DNA of 64,000 nt from Clostridiales bacterium (lineage in GTDB: Bacteria; Bacillota; Clostridia; Christensenellales; UBA1242), in NCBI GenBank assembly GCA_003524095.1, contig DOEE01000003.1:62001-126000 (forward strand), written 5' to 3'. Within the stretch, counting starts at the first letter, position 1. The number at the start of each line of letters is the position of its first letter. Shown one piece after another: positions 26,985 through 36,658 of the stretch. A program made the position numbers and the translations under genes. The notes under the pieces are model-generated. The model saw only the letters and a list, made by a program, of their open reading frames with translations. It ran no database searches and was not told where the DNA came from.

Positions 26985-27974
26985 TTAGTTTTGATTTAGA
27001 GAATCTCTAAATTCTTTGATTTTTTGTTCAAATTCAGTTTTATTATTTTCGAACTCGGTTTTGTGTGCATCAAATGTTGCTTTGAAATCGTTGATTTTTT
27101 GTTCGAATTGTGCTTTTAGAGTATTTAGTGCGTTTTGTAGAATTTCGGCAGAAGGCAATGCATCGTTTACTTGGTTTACAAAGAAATCGTAATAATCGCT
27201 TAATGTCTTTTGGGTTGATGTGATTTTGGCATTTAATTTTGCTATTTCGTCCGATCCTTTAGGAAGCAATGCAATTGCATCTTTCCATTGTTTGATATAA
27301 CTGTTTATTTCTGCTTCTTTCTTCAAATATTCAGCGTTTAGTTCATCATATTTTGCATAAAAACTAGCCATGTTATCAGGAATAACTTTTGATACCAAAT
27401 TTGCTATATTGTCATATTGAGTAAATAGTTCGTCCAAAGTTTTGGTGTCTACATCTGATGCTGTAGGTTTAAGTCTTTTTACACTTTCTTTTAGTTCTTC
27501 TATTTGACTTTTTGCACCAGCAATTATTCCGTTTTCGTCAAAAAACTTGTTGACTTTGTTTACAACAGATTTACTCATTTCGGAGTAGTCTTGTTTTGAA
27601 CCACTAAAAGTAATTGTAACAGTTGTGCCACTAGCCGTGATGTCAAGGCTGATTTTTCCCGCTTTGGTAGTAATTTTAACAAAAAGTTCGGCAGCATCTT
27701 CGGCTGTAAGTCCTATAAATTCACCATTTAATTCTAGTGCTTTGCCGTCATTATTGAGTGCTACAACTCTCATAACTTTGTCGTTTCCGTTTAGAACAAA
27801 TTGTACACTAGGATTTGTCTCACAAGTCATTATGCTTGTTGCGGTTTTTTCTCTTAGTTCGTATTCTTTCTTTCTATTGGCATTTGCAACTATTAGGCAT
27901 ATTGCAGTAACTATTAATGCAACAGCGACTACTGCGCTTGTTATTATTGTAATTAATTTTGCTTTTTTTGTCAT
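26985..27974 (-). CDS. Membrane-anchored coiled-coil protein (329 aa)
   Basis: KKAKL, then a single hydrophobic helix (ITIITSAVVAVALIVTAICLI, about residues 5-26), then an exterior domain of about 125 residues rich in Thr and Ser strands. The last 165 residues form long helices with heptad-like spacing (IEELKESVKRLK, KFEQKINDFK, FENNKTEFEQKIKEFRDS), so a coiled coil is likely. No enzymatic motif is seen. It may be an envelope spacer or adhesin stalk. GGAG precedes the ATG. It is a single-gene unit. Confidence 0.7.
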   Translation of the reverse strand: MTKKAKLITIITSAVVAVALIVTAICLIVANANRKKEYELREKTATSIMTCETNPSVQFVLNGNDKVMRVVALNNDGKALELNGEFIGLTAEDAAELFVKITTKAGKISLDITASGTTVTITFSGSKQDYSEMSKSVVNKVNKFFDENGIIAGAKSQIEELKESVKRLKPTASDVDTKTLDELFTQYDNIANLVSKVIPDNMASFYAKYDELNAEYLKKEAEINSYIKQWKDAIALLPKGSDEIAKLNAKITSTQKTLSDYYDFFVNQVNDALPSAEILQNALNTLKAQFEQKINDFKATFDAHKTEFENNKTEFEQKIKEFRDSLNQN

Positions 27975-28131
27975 ATTAATCTCCTTTGAGATGATATTTC
28001 ACAATTTCATTTTAGCAATTGAATATGATTTAGTCAAATAATTTCTTCAAATTATTTTGGCAATATTTAATTAAATGTCTAAAACTAATTTAAATTAAAA
28101 CCATACATTTATTTTATATAAATAAATTCGT

Positions 28132-28160
28132 TTGACTTTGATGTAAGTATTTATTAAAAT
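28132..28160 (+). promoter_or_regulatory. Promoter of the surface lipoprotein gene
   Basis: TTGACT at 28132-28137, 17 bases, TAAAAT at 28155-28160. The leader to the ATG at 28363 is about 195 bases and AT-rich; I see no riboswitch in it. The 390-base gap from 27975 otherwise holds nothing recognisable. Confidence 0.55.
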
Positions 28161-28362
28161 AAAATATACTTAAAAAATTTATGTGATATTAAATCTTGCT
28201 GAAGTTTGATGTCTGTTAGACTGAATTTTCAAACATACTTAGGGCAAATTTTTGAGTGTCATGTAGATAAAACAAAATGCTTTTGAGAATAATAAAGTAA
28301 AAAGGCCACCAAAGTTGGTCAAAGTCTTAAAAGTTCGACAAAGTTAGTTGAGTAGGTGAAAG

Positions 28363-30756
28363 ATGAAATTTTGGAAAAATTTTGTGATATGTATGGTGGC
28401 TATTGTTTCGTGTATATTATTTAGTGCATGCAACTGTAGTCGAACCCAAGTAGAAGTATCCAAAGATTTGGATGGCGATGGAATAATTTCGGAGTGGGAA
28501 ACAATTTTTGAAAAAACCGATGTGCCAAATAGAATAATCACTAGTGGAAATATAGTTGAAATTTCTAGTTTTGATGAACTCAAATCCATTAATGAAAAAA
28601 CGGGCGAAACCAATACATATGTTTTAACAAAAAATATTGATTGTGGTGGCGAAAGTGTTTGTATAGACCTTGGCAAATCTTCGCTTTATGGAAATAACAA
28701 AGTTATCAAAAACTTCAAGTTTTCGGATTATAAGTACTATGTTGGAAGTGGCGAAGACAAACAAGAAGTAGAAACAAGTGTTAAGGGTTTGTTTGTAAAT
28801 GGTGTCAAAGTTTTTGATTTGAGACTATTTGTTGGTTTTCAGGAAATTGAAGTCAAAACCCAAAATACATATACTACAATTAGCCCTCTTGTAAATGTTC
28901 AAAATATTGAAAACATGACCATCAAAGGTAAACTCAAAATAAATAGAGTTGAAAGCGATGCCCGAAGTCTCAATGGACTAGATGTGTCTTTGTGTGTAGC
29001 AACACTTAATCATGTCAAAGATGCTTTGTCTAATGGTTCTAATATGTTTGATATTTTGGCTGTTAATACGAGTGTAAACAAAGTTGAAACCATAGGAAAA
29101 ATTGAATACTCCCAAGCAGATACTCTTACAACTTTGAAAGTTGGAAGTATAATGCCGAATGTTAATTTGGGAAGTATAGTTTGTGATACAAAATCTAGTG
29201 TAGATATTATTGCACTTGGTCAAAGCGAGTTTGTCGGTGGAATAGTTGGTGCCAATAGTGATTTGGTTTCAACGAGTACATATACAGGAAATATTACCAC
29301 AAGTTTTGATGCTTCCTTACAAGCCGAAATTGGTGGAATTGCTGGAAGAAATAATTCAAGTGGTGAAATTAAGAATTGTATAACAAGTGGCAAGATTAAC
29401 TTTTCATCAGATACTCAAACACAAAGTAGAATTGGATTGTTTGTTGGTGGGGTAGTTGGTGTAAATTATGGCATACTAGACTATATTGATAGCAATACGA
29501 TTATTAATTTCAAAGATGCCCCAAATTTGATTATTGGCGGAGTGTGTGGTCAAAGTTTAAATGGAATTTTTTCTAACATAATAAACAGGTCCCAAATTAC
29601 ACTTGAAAATTGTTCTAACTTGGAAATTTCTGAACTCTGCGGAAAATCTCAATACGGACATTTTGAACATATAGTTGATAGTCCCAAAATAAAAGTAGAC
29701 AATTCAAACAATTCATCAAGCATTAGGCTTGGACTGCTTACAATGTTTGAAGACACAAGCATAAGTGAAGGCTATAATGCCATATATTCACCAACTTTCG
29801 CTGGAATTTTGCTTAATGGAAATATTGAAATAAATCAAAAATCTGGTGCAACTTTTAATTATAACTTGGGTCTTAGAAATACATATGAATATGATGATGT
29901 AAATGATGACGGCGAAATAACTGGCAAGAAAACTAGACTTCCAGACCAATTCTACAAACTATTTAGACTAGAATCATATTCCTTAAAGAAAAATATCATA
30001 AACAATGGAAACACGCTTCCGGAAAGTCTAACTTTGACTTATGCCAAAGATTCAAGCAATCAACCAATTATTTCTAGAAAGGCAACAAGTTCGCTAAATG
30101 TTACAACTTTTGTAGATAACTTAGGATTTAGATATGGACTTAATCATAACGAAATAGATTTAAGCGAAATAGACTTGGCTAAGATTAAATTTACACTTTC
30201 TCAAAATGTTTGGAAATCAAAATTCTTTGAACAAAAGAATTACAACGGCGAACTAGCTTATTATGACAAATATATCAACGGTCCTTGTACTTTTGATGAA
30301 AAGACAGACGAAATGTATAGTTTGTTAAATGATTTAATTTTGTCTAACACAACAAGTCTTTATACACCACTCAAATTCTCATATGCCTTCTTAAGTTCAA
30401 TCAACTCAGCTTCTGTAATTGAACCAGATAGTATCCAAGAAGGAGACACTACTACAAGCACTGTTATGACCCCATATGATTTGATGCTTAACTTTGGTCA
30501 AAATATTTGTTTACTCGCAAGCAAAGTGGCGGGAATTAAGGATAATAATAGTCTTGAATTGCTTGACGACAACAAAAAACAAGTATCAGATGCAGACAAA
30601 AATAACATTGATGTCAAATATATTCATTTCAGAATTTATGATGTAAATCATGATTACGACTTTATGTTTAATGTAAGTCAAAGTTATCAGATGGCAAAGA
30701 GTGCACAGGGGAATTTTGGTGATTCGATTGTGTACTTCCAATACAAAAGAAGTTAA
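28363..30756 (+). CDS. Surface lipoprotein with GLUG-like repeats and EF-hand-like loops (797 aa)
   Basis: The N-terminus is a lipoprotein signal with lipobox (IVSCILFSACN, modified Cys about residue 23). Residues 38-50 carry a dockerin/EF-hand-like loop DLDGDGIISEWE, and a second loop DVNDDGEITG lies near residue 510. The middle (about 290-420) repeats Gly-Gly-Ile/Val-Ala/Val-Gly units, for example GGIVGANSDLV, GGIAGRNNSSGEI, GGVVGVNYGIL and GGVCGQSLNGIF, which is the GLUG-type beta-helix pattern. The rest is strand-rich and Asn/Ser-rich. It is probably an adhesive or binding surface protein. The ribosome binding site is AGGTG. A terminator follows and the EEP gene begins 70 bases later. Confidence 0.72.
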   Translation: MKFWKNFVICMVAIVSCILFSACNCSRTQVEVSKDLDGDGIISEWETIFEKTDVPNRIITSGNIVEISSFDELKSINEKTGETNTYVLTKNIDCGGESVCIDLGKSSLYGNNKVIKNFKFSDYKYYVGSGEDKQEVETSVKGLFVNGVKVFDLRLFVGFQEIEVKTQNTYTTISPLVNVQNIENMTIKGKLKINRVESDARSLNGLDVSLCVATLNHVKDALSNGSNMFDILAVNTSVNKVETIGKIEYSQADTLTTLKVGSIMPNVNLGSIVCDTKSSVDIIALGQSEFVGGIVGANSDLVSTSTYTGNITTSFDASLQAEIGGIAGRNNSSGEIKNCITSGKINFSSDTQTQSRIGLFVGGVVGVNYGILDYIDSNTIINFKDAPNLIIGGVCGQSLNGIFSNIINRSQITLENCSNLEISELCGKSQYGHFEHIVDSPKIKVDNSNNSSSIRLGLLTMFEDTSISEGYNAIYSPTFAGILLNGNIEINQKSGATFNYNLGLRNTYEYDDVNDDGEITGKKTRLPDQFYKLFRLESYSLKKNIINNGNTLPESLTLTYAKDSSNQPIISRKATSSLNVTTFVDNLGFRYGLNHNEIDLSEIDLAKIKFTLSQNVWKSKFFEQKNYNGELAYYDKYINGPCTFDEKTDEMYSLLNDLILSNTTSLYTPLKFSYAFLSSINSASVIEPDSIQEGDTTTSTVMTPYDLMLNFGQNICLLASKVAGIKDNNSLELLDDNKKQVSDADKNNIDVKYIHFRIYDVNHDYDFMFNVSQSYQMAKSAQGNFGDSIVYFQYKRS

Positions 30757-30763
30757 ATAAACT

Positions 30764-30807
30764 ATAGGCAAATATAATTGACACTTTGATTATGTTTGCC
30801 TATTTTT
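30764..30807 (+). terminator. Intrinsic terminator
   Basis: Stem TAGGCAAATATAAT / ATTATGTTTGCCTA with trailing T residues after the lipoprotein gene. Confidence 0.82.
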
Positions 30808-30826
30808 AAAATTTAAGGAGAAACAA

Positions 30827-31936
30827 ATGGCAAAAGCAAAAAGTTTTTGGAAAATTTTACTCAAAGTAATTGCAATAATACTCGCCTTTTTGATACTGGT
30901 AGTTGGGACATATTTTGCATATGTTTGTATTCAATACAATCGAATTGAAGATAACCAAAAAATAGATGTTGTGGGAAACAAAGAAAGTGTTGTTAGGCTA
31001 GATACTGAGTACTCGATAACAACATATAATATTGGATTTGGGGCGTATTCACAAGACTTTTCGTTTTTTATGGATTCTGGGGAAACTTTGGATGGCCAAA
31101 AACTTCAAGGCACAGGAAGTGTTGCCAAGTCCAAAGATACAGTAATCTTTAATACAAATGGTGCAATAGATACCATTAAGAGTGTAAATCCAGACTTTGC
31201 CTTTTTTCAAGAAGTAGATGTCAAGGCGGACAGAAGCCACAAAGTGAATCAGTATCAAGAGATTCAAAAGAATTTTGAAGATTATTCGAGTTCAATTTCA
31301 ATTAATTTTCATAGCGCATATCTATTTTATCCATTAACTTCGCCACATGGCAAGACCGATGCTGGAATTACAACTCTTTCAAAGTATAATATTACCAGTG
31401 CTACACGTCGAAGTTTGCCAGTAGACGAGAGTTTTCCGACCAAGTTCTTTGACCTAGATAGATGCTTTCAAGTGACTAGACTACCTATTCAAGAAAGTTC
31501 CAAAGAATTAGTGTTAATTAATATCCACTTAAGTGCTTATGACGAAGGTGGAAAGGTTAGAGCTAGACAACTAGAAATGCTTAATGGCGTTTTGAATGAA
31601 GAAAAGCAACTAGGCAATTATGTTATAGTTGGTGGAGATTTTAATCACGACATAGCAGGTTCAATTGGAACATGGGAGACAAACAGAAAACAACCCGAGT
31701 GGGTGTTTGTTCTAAATAGCGATAATTTGGCAGACGGCTTTAGATTTGTAAGTTCCAAAAATGCTCCAACGTGTAGGTCGACAGATACAGCTTATATTAA
31801 GGGCGAAAGTTATACGGTTGTTTTGGACGGATTTATTTGTTCAGATAATATCACCGACATTAATATTTCAAACATAGATACAGATTTTATGTATTCCGAC
31901 CACAATCCAGCCAAGATGACATTTAAACTTGTGTAA
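30827..31936 (+). CDS. Membrane-anchored endonuclease/exonuclease/phosphatase (EEP) fold protein
   Basis: 369 residues. A hydrophobic helix (LLKVIAIILAFLILVVGTYF) anchors the N-terminus. The EEP catalytic set is intact: TTYNIGFGAY, FFQEVD, LINIHLSAYDEGGKVRARQ, IVGGDFNHD and YSDHNPAKM. It is longer than the paralogue at 18153 because of an insert between the Asn and Glu motifs. The combination FGAYS...FFMDSG with a late YSDHNP is often seen in secreted phosphodiesterase-type EEP proteins of clostridia. The substrate is unknown. It lies in a block of exported proteins and has AAGGAG before the ATG. Confidence 0.85.
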   Translation: MAKAKSFWKILLKVIAIILAFLILVVGTYFAYVCIQYNRIEDNQKIDVVGNKESVVRLDTEYSITTYNIGFGAYSQDFSFFMDSGETLDGQKLQGTGSVAKSKDTVIFNTNGAIDTIKSVNPDFAFFQEVDVKADRSHKVNQYQEIQKNFEDYSSSISINFHSAYLFYPLTSPHGKTDAGITTLSKYNITSATRRSLPVDESFPTKFFDLDRCFQVTRLPIQESSKELVLINIHLSAYDEGGKVRARQLEMLNGVLNEEKQLGNYVIVGGDFNHDIAGSIGTWETNRKQPEWVFVLNSDNLADGFRFVSSKNAPTCRSTDTAYIKGESYTVVLDGFICSDNITDINISNIDTDFMYSDHNPAKMTFKLV

Positions 31937-31947
31937 TTGGCGTTTTT

Positions 31948-31977
31948 AGACAGAATGAATAATTCTGTCTATTTTTT
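31948..31977 (+). terminator. Intrinsic terminator
   Basis: Stem AGACAGAAT / ATTCTGTCT with a GAAT(A) loop and a T-run after the EEP gene. Confidence 0.85.
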
Positions 31978-32119
31978 AACTCTTTTCAAAATGCAAAAAA
32001 TGTCTATTTAAGGAATTTTTTTGAAAATTAAAAGTTTTTGATTAATTTCAAAATTTTTGTTTGACATGAGATTAAAATTAATTTAATATAATAGTATCAA
32101 ACAAAAAAAGGAGAATGTT

Positions 32120-32686
32120 ATGGCAAAAAGAAAATCTAAAAAACAAAATACCACAAGATTAGTTGTTTCAATAATTGTTATTGCTTTAGCAGTACTTACA
32201 ATTTGTACACTATTTATGCCAGTATTTAAGGCATTTACAGTAGCAACCAAGGCTGATTTGTGGGTAGCAAAAGGAACAGACGTATTCTCAGCTGCATTTG
32301 CTGGAGAACTATCTAGCGATATGACTGCAGGTACAACTGCACTTTATGGTCTAAAGGCTGCGGAAGATACTGCATTTGTTGCAACAGTAGGATACTGGGC
32401 TTACATGCTTACTGTGTTTGTAAGTGCTGGAGTTTTGGTGTTTGCAGTTCTTGATTTATTGGGACTTAGATTTAAACTTGTAAATATGATTTTGGGAATT
32501 GCACTAGCTGTGCTTGCCCTTGTTACTTTTATATTTGCTCTAATCATTGCTTCAAAACTAACTAGTGTTACTACAGTTTTGGGTAGCGAAGTTGGAACTA
32601 GAACAATTGCTAGAGTTGGCATGTATTTGGGCTGTATCGGTGCATTGCTTGCAGGTGGTGCAACTGTTTATCAAGCAAAAAACTAA
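32120..32686 (+). CDS. Four-helix membrane protein (188 aa)
   Basis: A basic start (MAKRKSKKQNTTR) is followed by a membrane helix at about 14-36, an exterior segment of 50 residues rich in Ala, Thr and Asp, and three more helices at about 88-110, 117-143 and 165-185. Small residues dominate (Ala, Gly, Val), as in claudin- or SUR7-like tetraspan proteins, but that similarity is only topological. No family is recognised. It has its own upstream TTGACA/TATAAT-like elements (spacing 20, weak) and an AGGAG ribosome binding site. A terminator follows. Confidence 0.7.
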   Translation: MAKRKSKKQNTTRLVVSIIVIALAVLTICTLFMPVFKAFTVATKADLWVAKGTDVFSAAFAGELSSDMTAGTTALYGLKAAEDTAFVATVGYWAYMLTVFVSAGVLVFAVLDLLGLRFKLVNMILGIALAVLALVTFIFALIIASKLTSVTTVLGSEVGTRTIARVGMYLGCIGALLAGGATVYQAKN

Positions 32687-32694
32687 TTCTACAC

Positions 32695-32728
32695 AAAAAA
32701 GCAATCTCATTTGAGATTGTTTTTTTTT
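32695..32728. terminator. Bidirectional intrinsic terminator
   Basis: Stem CAATCTCA / TGAGATTG with A- and T-runs between the forward membrane protein gene and reverse queH. Confidence 0.88.
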
Positions 32729-32755
32729 GTTGTCTTCAAAAAGTATTATTTGACA

Positions 32756-33301
32756 CTACAAATTAGGATTACAGCCACAATAATTTTGGCGATAAATTCC
32801 ATATTTTTTGGAGTTTTGAATGGATAATAGATATCCATTATTTTTTTTGAAATTGCTTTCTAAATACTCAATATCATATTTTTTGCCAACACTTAGTCCA
32901 ATTGTATTGATTATTTCAAAATTTTTGTGCGGGCTAACTGTGAGAGTAGTTGCAAAAATATCAAAACCATTATCTTTTGCATACTTTCCAGCATAATCTA
33001 GTCTTAATGAAAAACAAATTTTGCATCTATTTCCGCCTTCTTTTTCGTCTTCCATGCCTTTGATTTTTGTGCTAAACTCGTCGTGAGTGTAGGGAATTGC
33101 GACTATAGATATATTAGTGTTATTTTCCAAATTGACTTTTGAAATATAATCTTTGAGAGCATCAAGTCTCTTGTTGTATTCTTGAAGAGTGTCTATATTG
33201 GGGTTATAAAAAAGCAGGGTTATATCATAGTCGTTTAGTTGCCAAAGCACACCGCTTGTGCAAGGTGCACAACAACTATGCAGAAGGAGTTTCTTTTTCA
33301 T
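32756..33301 (-). CDS. queH: Epoxyqueuosine reductase QueH
   Basis: 181 residues. It opens with KKLLLHSCCAPCTS, then GNRCKICFSLRL, TLTVSPHKN and NYCGC at the end. These supply the adjacent-Cys and CxxC residues that bind the iron-sulfur and metal centres of the DUF208/QueH family, which converts epoxyqueuosine to queuosine in tRNA and replaces QueG in many anaerobes. No other queuosine genes are in the window. The start overlaps the end of tdk by 26 bases, so the two are translated from one message. The GGAG ribosome binding site lies inside tdk. Confidence 0.92.
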   Translation of the reverse strand: MKKKLLLHSCCAPCTSGVLWQLNDYDITLLFYNPNIDTLQEYNKRLDALKDYISKVNLENNTNISIVAIPYTHDEFSTKIKGMEDEKEGGNRCKICFSLRLDYAGKYAKDNGFDIFATTLTVSPHKNFEIINTIGLSVGKKYDIEYLESNFKKNNGYLLSIQNSKKYGIYRQNYCGCNPNL

Positions 33302-33884
33302 TTTTGACTCCTTTTTTAAGTTCGCTATAACAATTGTAGCACATAGCCTTGTAAGTTTCGTCTCCGCCTATCATTACTTCATCGCCGTCTAGTGTTAAAT
33401 TTCCATTTACAAATCTAGCATTAACGGTTGCTTTTTTGCCACATTCACAAACCGCTTTGATTTCCATAAGACTTTCGGCAATCTCCACAAGTCTCTTTGA
33501 GCCTTCAAACAACTCAGTTTTGAAGTTGGTAAGCAGGCCATAACAAAGAACGGGTATGTGTCTTGACACTTCCTTTAGTTCGTTTATTTGTTCAGTTGTA
33601 CAAAAGTTTGCTTCGTCGACAATTACTACCGACTTAGGCTTAAATTGATTGTGCGAAAAAACAAACTTGTACAGGTTTTCGTTTCTATCAAAAGCAAAAC
33701 ATTCACTTTCTAGCCCAATTCTTGAACGAACGACGATTTTTTGGTTGGTTTTGTCACGAGTATCTATGCTGGGTTTAATCAAAAGCACATCAAATCCTAC
33801 TTGTTCATAATTGAATTTGCACATTAATGCTTGGGCGCTTTTGCTACTTCCCATTACACCATACTTAAAGTATAATTTTGACAT
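33276..33884 (-). CDS. tdk: Thymidine kinase
   Basis: 202 residues, the usual size of type II thymidine kinases. The P-loop region FKYGVMGSSKSAQAL is present with GSSKS in place of the common GxxxSGKT/S, then VVIVDEANFC (the Walker B-like DEAQF motif with Asn in place of Gln), and the zinc-binding cysteines CECGKKA and CYNCY. It phosphorylates thymidine to dTMP in the salvage pathway. The protein sequence continues directly into the queH start. Orientation and overlap indicate a two-gene operon. Confidence 0.92.
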   Translation of the reverse strand: MSKLYFKYGVMGSSKSAQALMCKFNYEQVGFDVLLIKPSIDTRDKTNQKIVVRSRIGLESECFAFDRNENLYKFVFSHNQFKPKSVVIVDEANFCTTEQINELKEVSRHIPVLCYGLLTNFKTELFEGSKRLVEIAESLMEIKAVCECGKKATVNARFVNGNLTLDGDEVMIGGDETYKAMCYNCYSELKKGVKNEKETPSA

Positions 33885-34039
33885 ACTTTTTCTCCCTATT
33901 TGTTTTTTTAATTTTAGTAAATTTTGAAAGATTAGTCAAATTAATTTAAATTTAAAAAACACTTATTAAAAATTTGTGTTATCTATGTTTTTTTGTTAAA
34001 ATATCTAAAATATGATAGGATTTTAAAGATTTTAAACAT

Positions 34040-35143
34040 ATGAAAAAGATAATATTTTTATTTTTGCTGACACTATTTTGTTTGTGCGGATTATCTTCAA
34101 ACCAAAATCTAGTGTACGCGAGTGACAAACTTATTATTACTTTTGATTTTAATTATGAAAGTATTGATAAGGCTTTATATAATACACTTCAAAACAAGCA
34201 AAGTATTGTGCAAAAAGAATATTTGTTTAACGAGCAAATTGAGTTTCCTAATGTCGATCCAGACCTAAATGATTTTTATCAATATTACTGGACTTTAAAT
34301 GGTCAAAAAGTTAATGAACTTTCTCAAGTTGCAAGTAGTAATGTTACTTACAAACTCAAAACCAGTCCAAGAAAATACACCATCTACTATGTTCTTTCGG
34401 ACAAAGAACAAACCGAAACGTTAAATTACAAAGAAACCGAAACTTATTCTATTGAAAACGAGGTTCACTTTTATATACCCCAAAGACCAAATTATTATTT
34501 TATTGATTGGTACTTGACAAGGACTCTAACTGAAGGTCAAGCCAAAATGCAAACAACCAAGTTTGATAGGGGCGATATAATTTTGTATCCAAAGTGGATA
34601 CCTATAGAATTTGAAATAAACTACCACACCGATGCCGAAAATCTATATAACTTGCCTAGTTATAATGTTGAAACCCAAACTTTTGAACTTCAACCTATTT
34701 CCAAGCATGGTTACATTTTTAAAGGGTGGTTTTATGATGAAAAATATTCCGTCCCAGCCACAAGAATAGCCAAAGGAACAGTTGGACAAATAAACCTTTA
34801 TCCAAAATGGGATTTGCAAAAATATGTGGTTACATATATTTTGCCCGATGGTAGCACCGAAAAATATTTGGTTAAATATGGACAATCTGCAGACAAGCCC
34901 AATTTGAAATCTAACATGTTTAACATCTTGACATATAGTAAATCTACACAAAACATAACCGATGACACAACTATTGTTATTAAGTATCACAATATCTGGT
35001 ATGTATATGTGCTGGGTTTGACTTTGATAGTTGGGATAACATTAGGATTAATCTATTCTGCCAACAAACGAAAAAAGAAAATTCAAAATCTAAGAATGAT
35101 TTATGCTTCAAAAAGACAAAATAAAAGAAGGTTATTTAAATAA
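34040..35143 (+). CDS. Exported InlB-repeat-type surface protein (367 aa)
   Basis: The signal peptide (KKIIFLFLLTLFCLCGLSS) is followed by a first unique domain. Listeria-Bacteroides-type (InlB B-repeat) units then follow: YTIYYVLSDKE with FYIPQRPNYYFIDWY, then FEINYHTDAENL with GYIFKGWFYDE and INLYPKWD, then YVVTYILPDG. A C-terminal membrane helix (YVYVLGLTLIVGITLGLIY, about 320-340) with a basic tail anchors it. Such repeats are beta-grasp-like spacer or adhesion modules. The promoter TTGTGT-17-TAAAAT precedes it. Its stop overlaps the start of the next gene by one base (TAATG), which couples their translation. Confidence 0.78.
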   Translation: MKKIIFLFLLTLFCLCGLSSNQNLVYASDKLIITFDFNYESIDKALYNTLQNKQSIVQKEYLFNEQIEFPNVDPDLNDFYQYYWTLNGQKVNELSQVASSNVTYKLKTSPRKYTIYYVLSDKEQTETLNYKETETYSIENEVHFYIPQRPNYYFIDWYLTRTLTEGQAKMQTTKFDRGDIILYPKWIPIEFEINYHTDAENLYNLPSYNVETQTFELQPISKHGYIFKGWFYDEKYSVPATRIAKGTVGQINLYPKWDLQKYVVTYILPDGSTEKYLVKYGQSADKPNLKSNMFNILTYSKSTQNITDDTTIVIKYHNIWYVYVLGLTLIVGITLGLIYSANKRKKKIQNLRMIYASKRQNKRRLFK

Positions 35144-36540
35144 TGAAGGAAGAAAAAGAAGTCGGGGTATTTAATAGTTACTCAGGCTATAACAAACTAA
35201 AAATAATTGGTATCTCAATTCTGATATTTTTGGTGGCATCGACACTGCTTTATATGTTTGTAAAATCGCTATTTAAATATACGGTTACATACAACTTTAA
35301 TGGCGGACAAATTTATAAACAAGAACTCAAATCTGATACTTATAGGTTTTTGCAAAAAGTTAATGAACCAAAGAAGGTCAAAAAAGAAGGATATTATATT
35401 GAGTATTGGAGTAAAGACGAAAATTTTAAATCAAGATTCAAATTTGGCAGTCGAATTTGGAATAGTTTCACACTTAATGTAAAATGGGCTGATGGTGTTG
35501 CAGTAAGGCTTCATTTTGCCGAAGGCGAAGAAAATTCGGATATGCCACTTGACGACTTGAAAGGATACTACGAACAATATGTCAAACCCGGCTCGAAATA
35601 TTCCTTGCCACTTGTATTTAATACCAAGGAAGGTTCGCATTACGGTGAACAACTACTTTGGTATGATAATCCAGAATGCACAGGAACACCTTTTGCCGAA
35701 AAAACCTATGAGTTAAACGAAAACATTGATATTTATGGTGCTTGGTTTGATACTGACTCAAGCAAGTTTGAAGTCGACGAAAATGGAGTTCTCAATAAAT
35801 ATTTGGGATATTGTAACAAAATAATTCTTCCAAATAATATTAAGAAAATCAAAGATATAGCGCCAGATAGGTTTAGAACGGGTGCAAGTGATGGAATTCA
35901 TGATAGCGCAGGAATTTATCAAAGTGCATGGGCAAATGTAATTTCTGATGAAACTGGACTTTATGGGGGACTTAGAATAGTATATATTAATAGCGAAATG
36001 GAAACGCTTGGCGATTGTGCATTCAGAGATTGCAAGGCACTTGAAAAACTTATTTTTTTAGGTGACAATATTTCATCAATTGGAAAATATGCTTTTGCAA
36101 ATTGTCAAAAAATTTCATATTTTGATTTGCCAACCAAGGTGACTGAGATTAAGGAAGGAACATTCCATAATACTTTTGCAATAAACAAAAAAGTTGAAAT
36201 GTATCTAGCAAATGTAACAACGATTTCTGATAATGCTTTTCAAAATTCGCATGTTGCCAAAATTACTTTGCCAAAAGTTACTTTTATTGGCAAGGGGGCA
36301 TTTAAAGCCTGCAATTATTTGACAAATCTTACGATTTTAACTCCAAATACGGTAGTTATATCAAATTATGATGGAACGAATGATAAACTTAATACTAATA
36401 GCATTTTCTATGGTGTAACTACAGACACATCAGTTGTGACGCACTTAAAAATTTATGTTCCACATAATCTAAAACCAAGTTACTTGACTAAGATTTATTG
36501 GAATATGTACAGTGATATAATTTATGAAAGTGAACAATAA
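35143..36540 (+). CDS. Membrane-anchored surface protein with InlB-like and BspA-type leucine-rich repeats (465 aa)
   Basis: It starts with a short cytoplasmic segment, then a membrane helix (IIGISILIFLVASTLLYMF, about residues 22-40). Exterior InlB-like units follow (YTVTYNFNGG, YYIEYWSKDENF, NSFTLNVKW). The C-terminal 230 residues are BspA-type LRR_5 repeats: LGDCAFRDCKALEKLIF, IGKYAFANCQKISYFDLP, ISDNAFQN and IGKGAFKACNYLTNLTIL. BspA-type repeats are used for adhesion and protein binding. The gene overlaps the previous one and probably acts with it. A strong terminator follows. Confidence 0.78.
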   Translation: MKEEKEVGVFNSYSGYNKLKIIGISILIFLVASTLLYMFVKSLFKYTVTYNFNGGQIYKQELKSDTYRFLQKVNEPKKVKKEGYYIEYWSKDENFKSRFKFGSRIWNSFTLNVKWADGVAVRLHFAEGEENSDMPLDDLKGYYEQYVKPGSKYSLPLVFNTKEGSHYGEQLLWYDNPECTGTPFAEKTYELNENIDIYGAWFDTDSSKFEVDENGVLNKYLGYCNKIILPNNIKKIKDIAPDRFRTGASDGIHDSAGIYQSAWANVISDETGLYGGLRIVYINSEMETLGDCAFRDCKALEKLIFLGDNISSIGKYAFANCQKISYFDLPTKVTEIKEGTFHNTFAINKKVEMYLANVTTISDNAFQNSHVAKITLPKVTFIGKGAFKACNYLTNLTILTPNTVVISNYDGTNDKLNTNSIFYGVTTDTSVVTHLKIYVPHNLKPSYLTKIYWNMYSDIIYESEQ

Positions 36541-36552
36541 TGGTTTGTTACT

Positions 36553-36584
36553 AGCAACAAGTTTTGTAACTTGTTGCTTTTTTT
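36553..36584 (+). terminator. Intrinsic terminator
   Basis: Perfect stem AGCAACAAGTT / AACTTGTTGCT with a TTGT loop and a seven-T run after the BspA-like gene. Confidence 0.92.
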
Positions 36585-36658
36585 GATTAAAATCTTTTTG
36601 TAAAAAAAACAAAATTTGCTAAACTAGATAAGTTAGTAAAATACTTTAGGAGTTACTT

